Assembly (NCBI GenBank): GCA_013298125.1 | Contig: JAAFJP010000006.1 | Location: 149,152 to 213,151 of the forward strand | Origin: Cytophagales bacterium | Lineage (GTDB): Bacteria; Bacteroidota; Bacteroidia; Cytophagales; Spirosomataceae | Direction of reading: 5' to 3' | Length of the DNA: 64,000 bases | Shown here: one piece after another, positions 25,940 to 35,133 of the stretch | Layout: every line of letters starts with the position of its first letter | Numbering within the stretch: position 1 is the stretch's first letter | Translations under genes and position numbers: made by a program | Notes under the pieces: generated by a model | What the model saw: only the letters and a program-made list of their open reading frames with translations | Databases searched by the model: none | What the model was told of the DNA's origin: nothing

Positions 25940-26066
25940 TAAGTAGTATGCAGTAATTAGTTGGCAGTGAGCAGTTACCCAAAAAATAATTAACTATATC
26001 ATTTTTAATTATTTTAACTAAAAATTCGCTTACTGCCTACTGTAAACTAAATTTACTACCTACTTA
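25940..26066. repeat. intergenic palindrome, GGCAGTGAGCAGT family
   Basis: Left arm about 25940-25977 and right arm about 26028-26066 are imperfect inverted copies built from CAGT and TAGT units (CAGTAATTAGTTGGCAGT on the left; TTACTGCCTACTG on the right). The loop between them holds a second AT-rich inverted repeat. It fills the gap between the FKBP and deaminase genes. Confidence 0.7.
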
Positions 26067-26081
26067 TAACAATACAAACCA

Positions 26082-26537
26082 ATGACTAAACCCGCTTTTG
26101 ATGATATTTTCATGGAATTGGCTATTAACCTTGCCAAACGCTCTCATTGTATTAAAGCCCAAGTGGGGGCAGTTTTAACCCAAGAGACTCGGATTATTTC
26201 GATTGGCTATAATGGTCCTCCTGCGGGTACACACAACTGCGATGAAGAATTCCCAATAGATGGCTGTGAACGAGATTCAAAAGGGAGTTGTTCATTAGCT
26301 CTTCATGCCGAGCAAAACGCCATTTTGTATGCAGCCAAAAATGGTACATCCATTGAGGGTTCGACTATTTATGTAACCTTGTCTCCATGTATTGCTTGTG
26401 CGAGAATTATTTACAGCATGAAAATTTCAAAAGTAATTTATCTCAATTCTTATGCTGAATATAAAGGAATCGAAAAAGATGAGGGGGTTGAGTTTTTGAA
26501 AAAGTTTGGAATTGAAGTAATTAAATACAAGAATTAG
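26082..26537 (+). CDS. dCMP deaminase (ComEB-like)
   Basis: 151 residues of the zinc-dependent cytidine/deoxycytidylate deaminase family. The catalytic motif His75-Ala-Glu77 (ALHAEQNAI) and the zinc ligands Cys103 and Cys106 (SPCIACARI) are intact. The insertion with HNCDEEFPIDGCERDSKGSC (51-70) is the dCMP-deaminase type with extra Cys/His residues. It supplies dUMP for thymidylate synthesis in the cytoplasm. Confidence 0.9.
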   Translation: MTKPAFDDIFMELAINLAKRSHCIKAQVGAVLTQETRIISIGYNGPPAGTHNCDEEFPIDGCERDSKGSCSLALHAEQNAILYAAKNGTSIEGSTIYVTLSPCIACARIIYSMKISKVIYLNSYAEYKGIEKDEGVEFLKKFGIEVIKYKN

Positions 26538-26616
26538 TATAAATTTATCAATTCCTTGTAATAAAGGATAAATCTGTATTATTTTTTCTCTAAATTGTAC
26601 AAAAAATATTTAATCC

Positions 26617-27525
26617 ATGACACAAAATATCTCTCGCCGTTCATTCCTCCAAACATCTGTGTTGGCTGGTTCGGCACTTTTATTACCAGATTCTCTTTGG
26701 GCAAAGAAAAAACCAAAGGTCAAGAACATAGGTATTCAACTTTATTCTGTTCGTGAAGAAATGAAAAAAGACCCATTAGCAACACTCAAAGCGGTTGCTG
26801 AAATGGGCTACAAGAATATTGAACACGCTAACTATGTAAACGGAAAATTTTATGGCTATGAACCCAAAGAATTTCGTAAAATAATTGATGACTTTGGTTT
26901 AGCCATGCGAAGCGGTCATACCGTAATGGGTGGAAATCACTGGGATGCAGGTAAAAATGATTTTACGGATGTCTGGAAACAAACCGTTGAAGATGCCGCA
27001 ATCTTAGGACAAAAATATGTTGTAAGTCCTTGGTTAGATATTAGCCTTCGTAAAAATTTTGATGACTGTAAACGTTTCATGGAAGTATTCAATAAATCAG
27101 GAGAATTGTGTAAAAAATCTGGAATGAAGTTTAGCTATCATAACCATGATTTTGAATTTAGCCTTCGATTAACCAGCGTAAAGGTTTACGATATTATTAT
27201 GCAAAATACTGACCCAAATTTAGTTGCACAACAGTTAGATATTGGCAATATGTATGGCGGTGGCGGGAGAGCGGTTGATTTACTAAAACAATATCCTGGG
27301 CGTTTTGAACTGATGCACGTTAAAGATGAAATTAAAGGAGAAAAAGAAGCCTTTGAGAGTACGATTTTAGGAACTGGATTAGTTGGAGTTGCTGATGTTT
27401 TAAAATTAGCAGCAAAAAGTGGAGGAACAACTGAATACGTTGTTGAACAGGAATCTTATCAAGGCAGAACCCCTCTTGAATGTATTAAAACAGATTTAGA
27501 TTGGATAAAGCAAGTGAAGTTTTAA
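26617..27525 (+). CDS. Tat-exported sugar phosphate isomerase/epimerase-like TIM barrel
   Basis: 302 residues. The N-terminus has a Tat signal, SRRSFLQTSVLAGSALLLP, with cleavage likely after LWA. The mature part is an AP-endonuclease-2/xylose-isomerase-like barrel: NIGIQLYSVREEMKKDPLATL, GYKNIEHANY, KFSYHNHDFEF and LDIGNMYGGG, with His, Glu and Asp in the metal-binding positions. Members act on sugars, inositols or related polyols. The periplasmic substrate is unknown and no partner gene adjoins it. Confidence 0.85.
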   Translation: MTQNISRRSFLQTSVLAGSALLLPDSLWAKKKPKVKNIGIQLYSVREEMKKDPLATLKAVAEMGYKNIEHANYVNGKFYGYEPKEFRKIIDDFGLAMRSGHTVMGGNHWDAGKNDFTDVWKQTVEDAAILGQKYVVSPWLDISLRKNFDDCKRFMEVFNKSGELCKKSGMKFSYHNHDFEFSLRLTSVKVYDIIMQNTDPNLVAQQLDIGNMYGGGGRAVDLLKQYPGRFELMHVKDEIKGEKEAFESTILGTGLVGVADVLKLAAKSGGTTEYVVEQESYQGRTPLECIKTDLDWIKQVKF

Positions 27526-27530
27526 GCAAT

Positions 27531-27566
27531 AAAAAAATCCCGAATCGAAAGATTCGGGATTTTTTT
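27531..27566. terminator. bidirectional terminator
   Basis: ATCCCGAATC pairs perfectly with GATTCGGGAT around GAAA, flanked by seven A and seven T. It lies between the convergent TIM-barrel and Oar-like receptor genes. Confidence 0.93.
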
Positions 27567-27590
27567 ATGTATTGATATTTGGAATATTTC

Positions 27591-30500
27591 TTAGTTGAAA
27601 ATATAACGAATACCAATTTGTCCTTGCCATCTTGAACCAAGACCTACTGAATTTTGGAAAGAATCAGATAATGGAGTTGTTCCAGTTCTGTATGGAAATG
27701 TAAAAATTGGTTTTCCAGTTGGTACAGAACCCGTTGCAACAGCTCCTGCAACATTATCATAAGTTTGGAAACTCAACAGTGCTGAACGAACTGTTCCTCT
27801 ATTGATTCCCCAGTTAGGAGTTACGAAATTACCTATGTTAAATACATCAAAAGTTAATTGAATTGTATTAGTCTTTCCTCCAATTTTAAAATTGAAATCT
27901 TGGATAACTTTAAAGTCAAAAGAAGCAGACCAAGGTAATTCACCACCGTTTCTTTCTGCATATTGACCACGACGAGAACTCAAATATGAGTCTTGTTTAA
28001 TAAAATTATCTAAATCAGTCCATTGTTGAGCAGCAGTATATGTTGAAGTTACTCCTGCAACAGTTACGGTAGCATTTCTCAACAATATTTCAGACTGGTC
28101 TCTTGGAATATAGATTAAGTCATTATTTCCACCAGAGCCATCACCATTCAAATCGCCTGTGTAAACATAAGAGAAGCGACCACCAGGACCAGCAGAGTAA
28201 GCAAAACCGAACGTAGTTGACATCTTGTCTTTCAAATAATTTAACTTATAACTACCAAAAGCCAAGATTCTATGACGTTGTAAATAATCTGAGTAAGATA
28301 AAGCGTCTGCGTTAGGGTCACCCGATACAACACGGTCTCTCCACATAGATTGAGCGACTGAACCTCCATCATTTACCGAACGAGAATCTGTATAAGTATA
28401 AGATAACGAAGCAAACAAGCCATTATCAAATGATTTCGATACTGTACCAGTCAAAGCATAAGAATATCCATTGTTTGTGTTTTTCATCAAGATTGCATCA
28501 GAAATATTTGGTCTATCTAATGTATTACCACCCTGAGCAGCAGGAACTGAACCATAAATTCGGTTATTTGATGAAGTAGTAACAGGGAAATTTGCAGAAG
28601 CACCTGTACCTAAATTATAATAGATTGGACGATTATCAGCACCAACAGCAGTTCTTGGAGCTGTTGGCAAGTTTACGTTATCCAAATAAACCGCATTAAT
28701 ATCTTTTGTGTAAATTCCTTCAAAAGTTGCTAACCAACCATTTCCTAAATTTCTATCTACAGCTAAATTTGCTCTGAATATTTGAGGAAATTTGAAGTTC
28801 TCATCTGTAACAGCCAAGTTATAAGATGTTGGAAGTGCGATAGTTGTTGGTTTGTACTTAATTACATCAGCACTAAATGGGCGACCCGCAACAAATGCAG
28901 GAGAAGTAGCTGAAACTGATTCAGAACCAAACAATACTCCATTATTAGACAATTGGTTTGATAACCATACATAAGGAACACGACCTGAGAATATACCGAA
29001 TCCACCACGTAATTGTGTATTTTTCTCTTCATTAACATCCCAGTTGAAACCTACACGAGGAGACCACAAAAGGGTAAAGTCTGGCAATTTATTAGTATTT
29101 AATTTAATTCCATCACGGAAAGTCAAAGAACCTACTCTCTCGTTGTTAGTAGTTGCATCTTGTTGTACTGGAAATGAAGTTCCGTCTGCACGCAAACCAA
29201 CAGTTAATTTAAATCCTTTGCCAAGACTAATTTCATCCTGTGCATAGAAACTCAAAGTGTTTCCTTTCATACGAGCATAAGGGAACTCTGAGCTAATTGC
29301 CCATCTGTTACGAAATAATGAGGCATTTGAAGCGTTGTTATTTACACTATTATAAAAGTCATCAAAAGTTCTAAATTGATATAATGAATTGTAATCAGGA
29401 GCGAAACCATTACGGAATTCGTTATTTTCATAAGCTACTCCAAGTGTATAAACGTTTCTTCCCGCATAAATAGTTAAGTCATCTGAGATCTGAAGAATAT
29501 CGGAATCCAAAACATTATTAATTGAGAATGGCTCATTTCCGATGGTGGTGGCTGCTTGTCCAGAACCATTACCAATATGTACAGTTGGGAAAGGATTTGC
29601 GTTATAAGGTAACTCACGGAAGTCACGCATTTGAGTATAACCGACCTTCAGATTATTAGCAACATTTCCTCCAAAAGTAGAATTCAACTCAGCAATATAG
29701 GAATCTAAGTTATTATTGATTCTATAATAACTACCCTGAAAAGGAAGGTTTGTATTAGAAGGACCTCCACCGTTTGGCAATGCACCAGAGTTTGAAGGAG
29801 CAACATCAGCAAAAGAACGTAAATTATTATACTTGATATTAAATTTATGTTTGTCTGAAATATTCCAGTCTAAACGAACATTGAACTTTGTACTTTCTGT
29901 CAAACGTTCATAATTTTCATACGCTCCTGGGTCATAATTAAATTTGCTGACAAGGAAAGTACGAAGTTTATCTAAGTCGTCAGCTCTAACTGATGACACA
30001 TTTGATGGAAGTACAGAACCTGCTGGCAAACGATTGGCAGAGAATGTAGTACCTGGGTCTTTACGAGCCTCTCTCTCATAACTTCCGAAGAAGAACAATT
30101 TATTCTTAATAATTGGACCACCGATACGACCTCCAAAGTTACTAAGATTAAAATTTGTTACAGGGCTTTCAACATCACCAACTTTCGCTCCCACAAATTC
30201 TTGATCTCTGTTAAAATTGTAAACAGAACCCGACCATTCGTTTGTACCACCTTTTGTAACAACATTAATATTAGCACCTGTTGACATACCCAGACGAACA
30301 TCGAACGGGGCGATATTTACTTGAAATTGGTCAATAGCATCAACAGAAATTGGCTGAGCAGAAGCCTGACCTCCAATAGTACGGTTCAAACCAAAAGCAT
30401 TATTAAAAAATGCTCCATCAACCGTAAGGTTATTGAATAGTCCATTACGACCTGCAAAATTCAAACCACCTGATGAACGAGGGTCAAGACGAGCAAAGTC

Positions 30501-30983
30501 CGTCAATGAACGGTTCAAGGTTGGAAGTGTTGTAACTTGCTTATTACCAACCGTAGTAGCCGCACCTGTACGACCTGAATTAATCACTGAACTACGAGCT
30601 GCAACAACTTTTACTTCTTCTAATTGAGCTTCTGCAACTTCTAATTTTGCATTGATACGAAGATCTTGTGAAAGGGTAAGGGAAATCCCTGTTTTTACGT
30701 TGTCTTTGTAACCTACAAAAGAAATAGTTACTTTATAAGGACCTCCAACACGCATATTTACGATGTTGAAACGACCATCTGCACGAGTAGCAGCACCATA
30801 ACGAGAACCAGTTGGTTCGTGAATGGCAATAACGTTTGCCCCTGGCAAGCCTTCGCCTTTCTCATCTAAAACTGTACCTGAAATGGCAGCAGTTGTTTGA
30901 GCGAAAACTTGTACACTTGAAAAAGCAGAAAAAAGAACAAATAATGCTCCCAAAACTACCTTAGTGGTAAAGATTTTTTTCAT
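27591..30983 (-). CDS. Oar-like TonB-dependent outer membrane receptor
   Basis: 1130 residues: signal peptide (ending VFAQ near 29), CarboxypepD_reg domain about 30-120 (ISGTVLDEKGEGLPGANV), a plug with AGRNGLFNNLTVDGAFFNNAFGLNR, and a very long barrel. The plug is of the Oar type known from Myxococcus and many Bacteroidetes rather than the SusC type, and no SusD gene adjoins. The C-terminus ends in QIGIRYIFN, in place of the usual terminal aromatic plus basic residue. It probably imports, or moves across the outer membrane, a peptide, protein or large ligand; the gene stands alone. Confidence 0.88.
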   Translation of the reverse strand: MKKIFTTKVVLGALFVLFSAFSSVQVFAQTTAAISGTVLDEKGEGLPGANVIAIHEPTGSRYGAATRADGRFNIVNMRVGGPYKVTISFVGYKDNVKTGISLTLSQDLRINAKLEVAEAQLEEVKVVAARSSVINSGRTGAATTVGNKQVTTLPTLNRSLTDFARLDPRSSGGLNFAGRNGLFNNLTVDGAFFNNAFGLNRTIGGQASAQPISVDAIDQFQVNIAPFDVRLGMSTGANINVVTKGGTNEWSGSVYNFNRDQEFVGAKVGDVESPVTNFNLSNFGGRIGGPIIKNKLFFFGSYEREARKDPGTTFSANRLPAGSVLPSNVSSVRADDLDKLRTFLVSKFNYDPGAYENYERLTESTKFNVRLDWNISDKHKFNIKYNNLRSFADVAPSNSGALPNGGGPSNTNLPFQGSYYRINNNLDSYIAELNSTFGGNVANNLKVGYTQMRDFRELPYNANPFPTVHIGNGSGQAATTIGNEPFSINNVLDSDILQISDDLTIYAGRNVYTLGVAYENNEFRNGFAPDYNSLYQFRTFDDFYNSVNNNASNASLFRNRWAISSEFPYARMKGNTLSFYAQDEISLGKGFKLTVGLRADGTSFPVQQDATTNNERVGSLTFRDGIKLNTNKLPDFTLLWSPRVGFNWDVNEEKNTQLRGGFGIFSGRVPYVWLSNQLSNNGVLFGSESVSATSPAFVAGRPFSADVIKYKPTTIALPTSYNLAVTDENFKFPQIFRANLAVDRNLGNGWLATFEGIYTKDINAVYLDNVNLPTAPRTAVGADNRPIYYNLGTGASANFPVTTSSNNRIYGSVPAAQGGNTLDRPNISDAILMKNTNNGYSYALTGTVSKSFDNGLFASLSYTYTDSRSVNDGGSVAQSMWRDRVVSGDPNADALSYSDYLQRHRILAFGSYKLNYLKDKMSTTFGFAYSAGPGGRFSYVYTGDLNGDGSGGNNDLIYIPRDQSEILLRNATVTVAGVTSTYTAAQQWTDLDNFIKQDSYLSSRRGQYAERNGGELPWSASFDFKVIQDFNFKIGGKTNTIQLTFDVFNIGNFVTPNWGINRGTVRSALLSFQTYDNVAGAVATGSVPTGKPIFTFPYRTGTTPLSDSFQNSVGLGSRWQGQIGIRYIFN

Positions 30984-31331
30984 GATTGAAAATTTGGAAT
31001 TTAGTTAGAATTTGAATGAGTGGATTTTAATACAAAATAACAACAAAATTTTAGCAAGAACAACAAGCTACTATTAAGAAAATGTAAAAATCTTACACCT
31101 AAAACATTGATTTATAGGATTTATGAAAGATTTACACGGAAAAATAATATTTTGTGATTTTAGAAAATATTATTTCTGAAAAATAAATTCTAAATATTAT
31201 AAGTCTATTATTTTAGTATTTTTTAAAGATTATCCTTTTTAACTTTGCAGGAGTTAAGCCTCTTTTTGAAACGAAAACCTTAAACATTTGTCACATTCGG
31301 TAAAACACGATTTTGAGCGATATTAATAGAA
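30984..31331. other. 348-bp divergent intergenic region
   Basis: It lies between the Oar-like receptor and the hydrolase at 31332. It is very AT-rich, with no open frame of note and no strong inverted repeat. TAACTTTG at 31240-31247, followed by C, fits the TAnnTTTG promoter box for the + strand and would give a leader of about 78 nt. Confidence 0.6.
31240..31247 (+). promoter_or_regulatory. -7 box TAACTTTG before the hydrolase run
   Basis: The box matches TAnnTTTG and is followed by C, as is common in this phylum. It stands 85 bp before the first gene of a five-gene + strand run (31332-35074). No upstream TTG at the ideal distance was found. Confidence 0.45.
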
Positions 31332-32105
31332 ATGAAACTATTTTACAGACAAGTAGGCGAAACGGGAACGCCAATTATTATACTTCACGGCCTTTTTGGT
31401 TCTTGTGATAACTGGCTAACTATTGGAAAAGTTTTTGGTGAAACACATCGTGTATATATGCTCGACCAACGCAATCATGGGCAATCGCCACGGAGTGATG
31501 TGTTTCATTATCAAGCAATGGCGGAGGATTTGAAGGAATTTATTGATGAACATCATCTCGAAAATCCTATCTTGATTGGACACTCGATGGGTGGAAAAAC
31601 GGTAATGCAGTTCGCCATGAATTATCCAGATGCTTTCTCAAAAATGATTGTGGTGGATATTGCTCCAAAGTTTTATCCCGTACATCATTCTATGATTTTA
31701 CAAGGTTTAGCTTCGATTGATTTATTTACTCTCAAAAGTCGTACAGAAGCTAATGAATTGATGAAACGCTTTGAAGAAAGTGAGGGTGTTCGTCAGTTTT
31801 TATTAAAAAATCTTTGGCGAAATCCAGAAAAAAATAATGAATTTGATTGGCGGATAAACGTACCTGTGATTTCTAAAAATATTGACATTGTTGGGCATGA
31901 ATTATCTAATGAACAACCTGTAAATCAGCCTGTTCTGTTTATTAAAGGCTCAGAGTCTCATTATATTCAAGATGAAGATGAACGTAAAATTTGGGAGTTA
32001 TTTCCCAATTATGAATTGGTAACGATTGGAGGTGCAGGGCATTGGGTACAGGCTGATAAGCCGAATGAGTTTATAGAAATTGTACAACGATTTACAGTCA
32101 ACTAA
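31332..32105 (+). CDS. alpha/beta hydrolase, YbfF-like esterase
   Basis: 257 residues. The nucleophile is Ser85 in GHSMGGKTV; the oxyanion strand IIILHGLFGSCDNW and the His in GGAGHWVQADKP near 237-248 complete a normal catalytic set. LDQRNHGQSP (44-53) is typical of the YbfF/abhydrolase-11 branch of acyl-ester hydrolases. It is cytoplasmic. One base separates its stop from the next gene, so the two are probably one transcript. Confidence 0.88.
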   Translation: MKLFYRQVGETGTPIIILHGLFGSCDNWLTIGKVFGETHRVYMLDQRNHGQSPRSDVFHYQAMAEDLKEFIDEHHLENPILIGHSMGGKTVMQFAMNYPDAFSKMIVVDIAPKFYPVHHSMILQGLASIDLFTLKSRTEANELMKRFEESEGVRQFLLKNLWRNPEKNNEFDWRINVPVISKNIDIVGHELSNEQPVNQPVLFIKGSESHYIQDEDERKIWELFPNYELVTIGGAGHWVQADKPNEFIEIVQRFTVN

Positions 32106-32106
32106 A

Positions 32107-32796
32107 ATGCTATATTTAATCCCAACTGTGCTTGCTCCTGAAACAGCGGAGTCAGTTTTAAGTCCTCAAATCAAGGAAGTTATCAAAACTACTGATTACT
32201 TTTTCGTTGAAAATCTCCGTACAGCACGAAGGTTTATTAGCGAACTGAAACTTGGGAAAGTTATTGACAATCTTACTTTTTTTGAAGTTGATAAAGACAC
32301 TTCCATTGAGCAAGTACGAAAATATTTCAAGCAAATTCCTCAAAATCAGGCAATTGGCGTTATTTCTGAGGCGGGTTGTCCTGGCGTTGCCGACCCTGGG
32401 GCTATTGCCGTAAAAGTGGCTCATCAATTAGGAATCAAAGTCGTTCCTTTAGTTGGACCTTCCTCTATTCTTTTGGCGTTGATGGCTTCTGGGTTTTCGG
32501 GTCAGTCTTTCGTTTTTCATGGTTATTTACCAATTGATAAAATTGAACGTGCCAAAAAGATAAAAGCCTTAGAAAACGAGTCCAAAAAACAACAGACTCA
32601 AATTTTCATGGAAACGCCTTTTCGGAATGATAGTTTTTTGCAAGATATTTTAACTACTTGCCAACCTGAAACTTTGCTTTGTATTGCTTGCAATATCACT
32701 GCCCCAGATGAGCTGATTCAAACCAAAACCATTGCACAATGGAAAACTCAAAAACCAGAATTGCATAAAAAACCAACTATGTTTTTGATTGGATAA
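32107..32796 (+). CDS. RsmI-like tetrapyrrole-methylase-fold SAM methyltransferase
   Basis: 229 residues. The fold is that of RsmI, which 2'-O-methylates C1402 of 16S rRNA: LYLIPTVLAPET at the start, ISEAGCPGVADPG (about 97-109), VGPSSILLALMASGF and IFMETPFRNDSFL. It is shorter than standard RsmI, which is near 280, and lacks its C-terminal part; such short paralogues are common in Bacteroidetes, so RsmI activity should not be assumed. I start at the ATG at 32107, one base after the esterase stop, not at an earlier ATG inside that gene. Confidence 0.82.
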   Translation: MLYLIPTVLAPETAESVLSPQIKEVIKTTDYFFVENLRTARRFISELKLGKVIDNLTFFEVDKDTSIEQVRKYFKQIPQNQAIGVISEAGCPGVADPGAIAVKVAHQLGIKVVPLVGPSSILLALMASGFSGQSFVFHGYLPIDKIERAKKIKALENESKKQQTQIFMETPFRNDSFLQDILTTCQPETLLCIACNITAPDELIQTKTIAQWKTQKPELHKKPTMFLIG

Positions 32797-32797
32797 A

Positions 32798-32877
32798 AGC
32801 CCCCTTACCCCCCAGAAGGGGAAATATCCGACGAAATTAGGAATAGAAAGTTCCTCTTCTGGGGGCGGAGGGGGCTA
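32798..32877. repeat. intergenic palindrome, CCCCCAGAAGGGG family
   Basis: Imperfect 26-27 bp arms at 32798-32823 and 32851-32877, GC-rich against the AT-rich surroundings (left core CCCCCCAGAAGGGGAA; right core TTCCTCTTCTGGGGG). It starts 2 bp after the methylase stop. Translating through it makes a spurious Gly/Ser-rich N-terminus for the next gene. Confidence 0.85.
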
Positions 32878-32887
32878 CTTTTTTTAT

Positions 32888-32895
32888 TACCTTTG
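32888..32895 (+). promoter_or_regulatory. -7 box TACCTTTG just ahead of the MBL gene
   Basis: TACCTTTG, then C, ends 4 bases before the ATG at 32900. If used, the transcript would be leaderless or nearly so. This supports the 32900 start. Confidence 0.5.
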
Positions 32896-32899
32896 CGAT

Positions 32900-33547
32900 A
32901 TGATACAAGTCCAAACATTCACTTTCAATCCTTTTAGCGAAAATACTTACGTTTTGTATGACGAAACCAAAGAGGCTGTCATCATTGACCCAGGTTGTCA
33001 TAATTACGAAGAACGTAAAGAGTTAAAGGATTTTATTGATAATCAACAACTTACAGTCGTACATTTACTCAATACCCACGCACACATCGACCATGTGTTG
33101 GGGAATGAGTATGTAAAAAGAACTTTTGGCGTAAAATTACATCTTCATCGAAAAGACCTTCCTCTTTTGCAAAATGCTGCTTCTCGGGCAGAATTTTATG
33201 GTTTCCCAAATTATGAAGGCTCGGACGTTGATGTATTTATTGAAGAAGGTGATATTATCAAATTTGGAAATACAGAATTAGAAATCCTCTTCGTACCTGG
33301 ACATGCCCCTGGACACGTAGCTTTTATCAATCGTGAAGAAAATATTTGTGTGAGTGGTGATGTTCTTTTTAAAGGAAGTGTCGGTAGAACTGATTTCCCA
33401 ATGTGTAGTTTCCCAGATTTAGAAAATAGTATCAGAACCAAACTTTATAACTTGGATGATGAAATGGTGGTTTTCTCAGGTCATGGAGGCATCACAACTA
33501 TTGGTTACGAAAAGAAAAATAATCCGTTTGTGAGAGTTAATAATTAA
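32900..33547 (+). CDS. metallo-beta-lactamase-fold hydrolase (glyoxalase II-like)
   Basis: 215 residues. The metal motif THAHIDHVLG (about 56-65) and later His residues in VPGHAPGHVAF and FSGHGGITTIG, with the Asp in CVSGDVLF, give a complete binuclear zinc site. The branch contains glyoxalase II-like thioester hydrolases. I start at the ATG at 32900; the longer frame from 32789 only reads through the palindromic repeat. Confidence 0.88.
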   Translation: MIQVQTFTFNPFSENTYVLYDETKEAVIIDPGCHNYEERKELKDFIDNQQLTVVHLLNTHAHIDHVLGNEYVKRTFGVKLHLHRKDLPLLQNAASRAEFYGFPNYEGSDVDVFIEEGDIIKFGNTELEILFVPGHAPGHVAFINREENICVSGDVLFKGSVGRTDFPMCSFPDLENSIRTKLYNLDDEMVVFSGHGGITTIGYEKKNNPFVRVNN

Positions 33548-33650
33548 TAAGTAATAATGAATAGTTGTCAGTCATTCTATTTACTAACACTCTGAATATC
33601 AAATTATTAACTCATAAACTATTAATTAATAACCATTAACTGTTAACTAA
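33530..33650. repeat. imperfect AT-rich inverted repeat
   Basis: The left arm runs from the end of the MBL gene (GTTAATAATTAATAAG near 33535) and the right arm ends at 33649 (reverse complement GTTAACAGTTAATGG). Both consist of TTAATAAT-like units. It is less certain than the other palindromes because the sequence is AT-rich. Confidence 0.5.
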
Positions 33651-33655
33651 ATTAC

Positions 33656-34381
33656 GTGAACGAAATAAAAAAACATATCCCCAATGCCCTCACTTGTGGC
33701 AATTTGATTTGTGGGCTTTTTGGAATATTAAATGTATTCACTGACGACCTCATCCAAGCATCTATTTTTATTGGCATTGCATTGATTTGTGATTGGCTCG
33801 ATGGCTTCATAGCCCGTCTTCTGCACGTCTCATCCCCTATCGGTAAGGAATTAGATTCACTGGCAGATATGGTTACATTTGGCGTATTGCCCGCTTTTAT
33901 GATGCTGAAACTAATTGAAGGAAGTTGCACTACAGGAACTTGCACAGTGGGTTTAGGCGGATTTTACAAACCTTATATTTCTTTAGTATTGGCAGTTTTT
34001 TCAGCATTGCGTTTAGCCAAATTTAATGTTGATACTCGCCAAAGTCATTCGTTCATAGGTGTACCTACGCCTGCGAATGCGATGGTTGTTGCCTCTTTAC
34101 CAGCTATTATGCTATTTCATCCAGAATTTAGTAAGTACATTATACAGTTTAATGTCTTAGTAATTTATAGTATTTTGATGTCTTATTTGTTAGTGGCTGA
34201 ATTACCCTTGTTTGCTCTAAAATTTAAAAATTTTGGATGGGCAGACAATCAAATCAAATATATTTTCCTGATTCTTTCGGTAATACTATTGATTATGCTG
34301 AAATTTGTAGCGATTCCAGTAATCATTCTTTTATATATTTTGTTATCAGTTGCTCAAAACCTCTTAGGAAACAGCAAGTGA
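33656..34381 (+). CDS. pssA: CDP-diacylglycerol--serine O-phosphatidyltransferase
   Basis: 241 residues with about eight membrane segments. The CDP-alcohol phosphatidyltransferase signature is complete: Asp49-Gly50-x2-Ala53-Arg54-x8-Gly63-x3-Asp67-x3-Asp71. Sequence around it (IPNALTCGNLICGLFG at the start) matches PssA, which makes phosphatidylserine, the precursor of phosphatidylethanolamine. The start codon is GTG; no ATG fits. Inner membrane. Confidence 0.88.
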   Translation: MNEIKKHIPNALTCGNLICGLFGILNVFTDDLIQASIFIGIALICDWLDGFIARLLHVSSPIGKELDSLADMVTFGVLPAFMMLKLIEGSCTTGTCTVGLGGFYKPYISLVLAVFSALRLAKFNVDTRQSHSFIGVPTPANAMVVASLPAIMLFHPEFSKYIIQFNVLVIYSILMSYLLVAELPLFALKFKNFGWADNQIKYIFLILSVILLIMLKFVAIPVIILLYILLSVAQNLLGNSK

Positions 34382-34417
34382 ACGAAATATTAATCTTTCA
34401 AAATAATAATTATAAAT

Positions 34418-35074
34418 ATGAAATTTTTTATTGATACTGCCAACCTCGCAGAAATCCAAGAAGCACAAGACTTCGGAGTATTAGATGGTGTTACAACCAA
34501 TCCTTCATTAATGGCTAAGGAAGGAATTAGTGGAAAAAACAACGTTTTGAGACACTATAAAGCCATTTGTGATATTGTTGATGGCGATGTTTCGGCAGAA
34601 GTTATTGCCACAGATTTTGAAGGCATGATTCGTGAAGGTGAAGAATTGGCGGATTTGGACGATAAAATTGTAGTAAAAATTCCGATGATTAAAGACGGAA
34701 TTAAAGCTATCAAATATTTCTCTGAAAAAGGAATCAAAACCAACTGTACGCTTATTTTTTCGGCAGGGCAAGCTCTTTTGGCTGCAAAAGCTGGTGCTAC
34801 TTATGTATCTCCTTTTATTGGTCGTTTGGATGATATTGGATATGATGGAATCGACTTAATCGAACAAATCCGTACTATTTTTGATAATTATGGTTTTGAT
34901 ACAGAAATCTTAGCGGCTTCTATTCGTAATCCTCTCCACATCATCAAATGTGCAGAAGTGGGTTCAGACGTTATGACAGGACCTCTTTCAGCTATCTTAG
35001 CATTATTGAAACACCCTTTGACTGAGAATGGTTTGAAGCAATTTTTAGATGACCATGCTAAGGCGAATGGGTGA
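34418..35074 (+). CDS. fsa: transaldolase-like fructose-6-phosphate aldolase
   Basis: 218 residues, the short TalC/Fsa type of transaldolase. The Schiff-base Lys87 ([11 protein letters not shown]) and the opening [16 protein letters not shown] with GVTTNPSL are diagnostic. Either fructose-6-phosphate aldolase or transaldolase activity is possible; the sequence does not decide between them. It ends a co-oriented run from 31332. Confidence 0.88.
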   Translation: MKFFIDTANLAEIQEAQDFGVLDGVTTNPSLMAKEGISGKNNVLRHYKAICDIVDGDVSAEVIATDFEGMIREGEELADLDDKIVVKIPMIKDGIKAIKYFSEKGIKTNCTLIFSAGQALLAAKAGATYVSPFIGRLDDIGYDGIDLIEQIRTIFDNYGFDTEILAASIRNPLHIIKCAEVGSDVMTGPLSAILALLKHPLTENGLKQFLDDHAKANG

Positions 35075-35096
35075 TTTCAAAATCAGTTAAAACGGA

Positions 35097-35130
35097 AAAG
35101 GTCTGTGAATCAATGATTTACAGACCTTTT
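35097..35130. terminator. bidirectional terminator
   Basis: AAAAGGTCTGTGAATC and GATTTACAGACCTTTT form a stem with one G-T-type mismatch between the convergent aldolase and 35134 genes. Confidence 0.85.
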
Positions 35131-35133
35131 TGT

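Noticed and set aside
27591..30983. SusC-type glycan importer
   Set aside because: No SusD gene follows and the plug region is of the Oar type.
32789..32899. Gly/Ser-rich extension of the metallo-beta-lactamase-fold protein
   Set aside because: It is a translation of a GC-rich palindromic repeat; a promoter box and ATG at 32888-32902 give the family-typical start.
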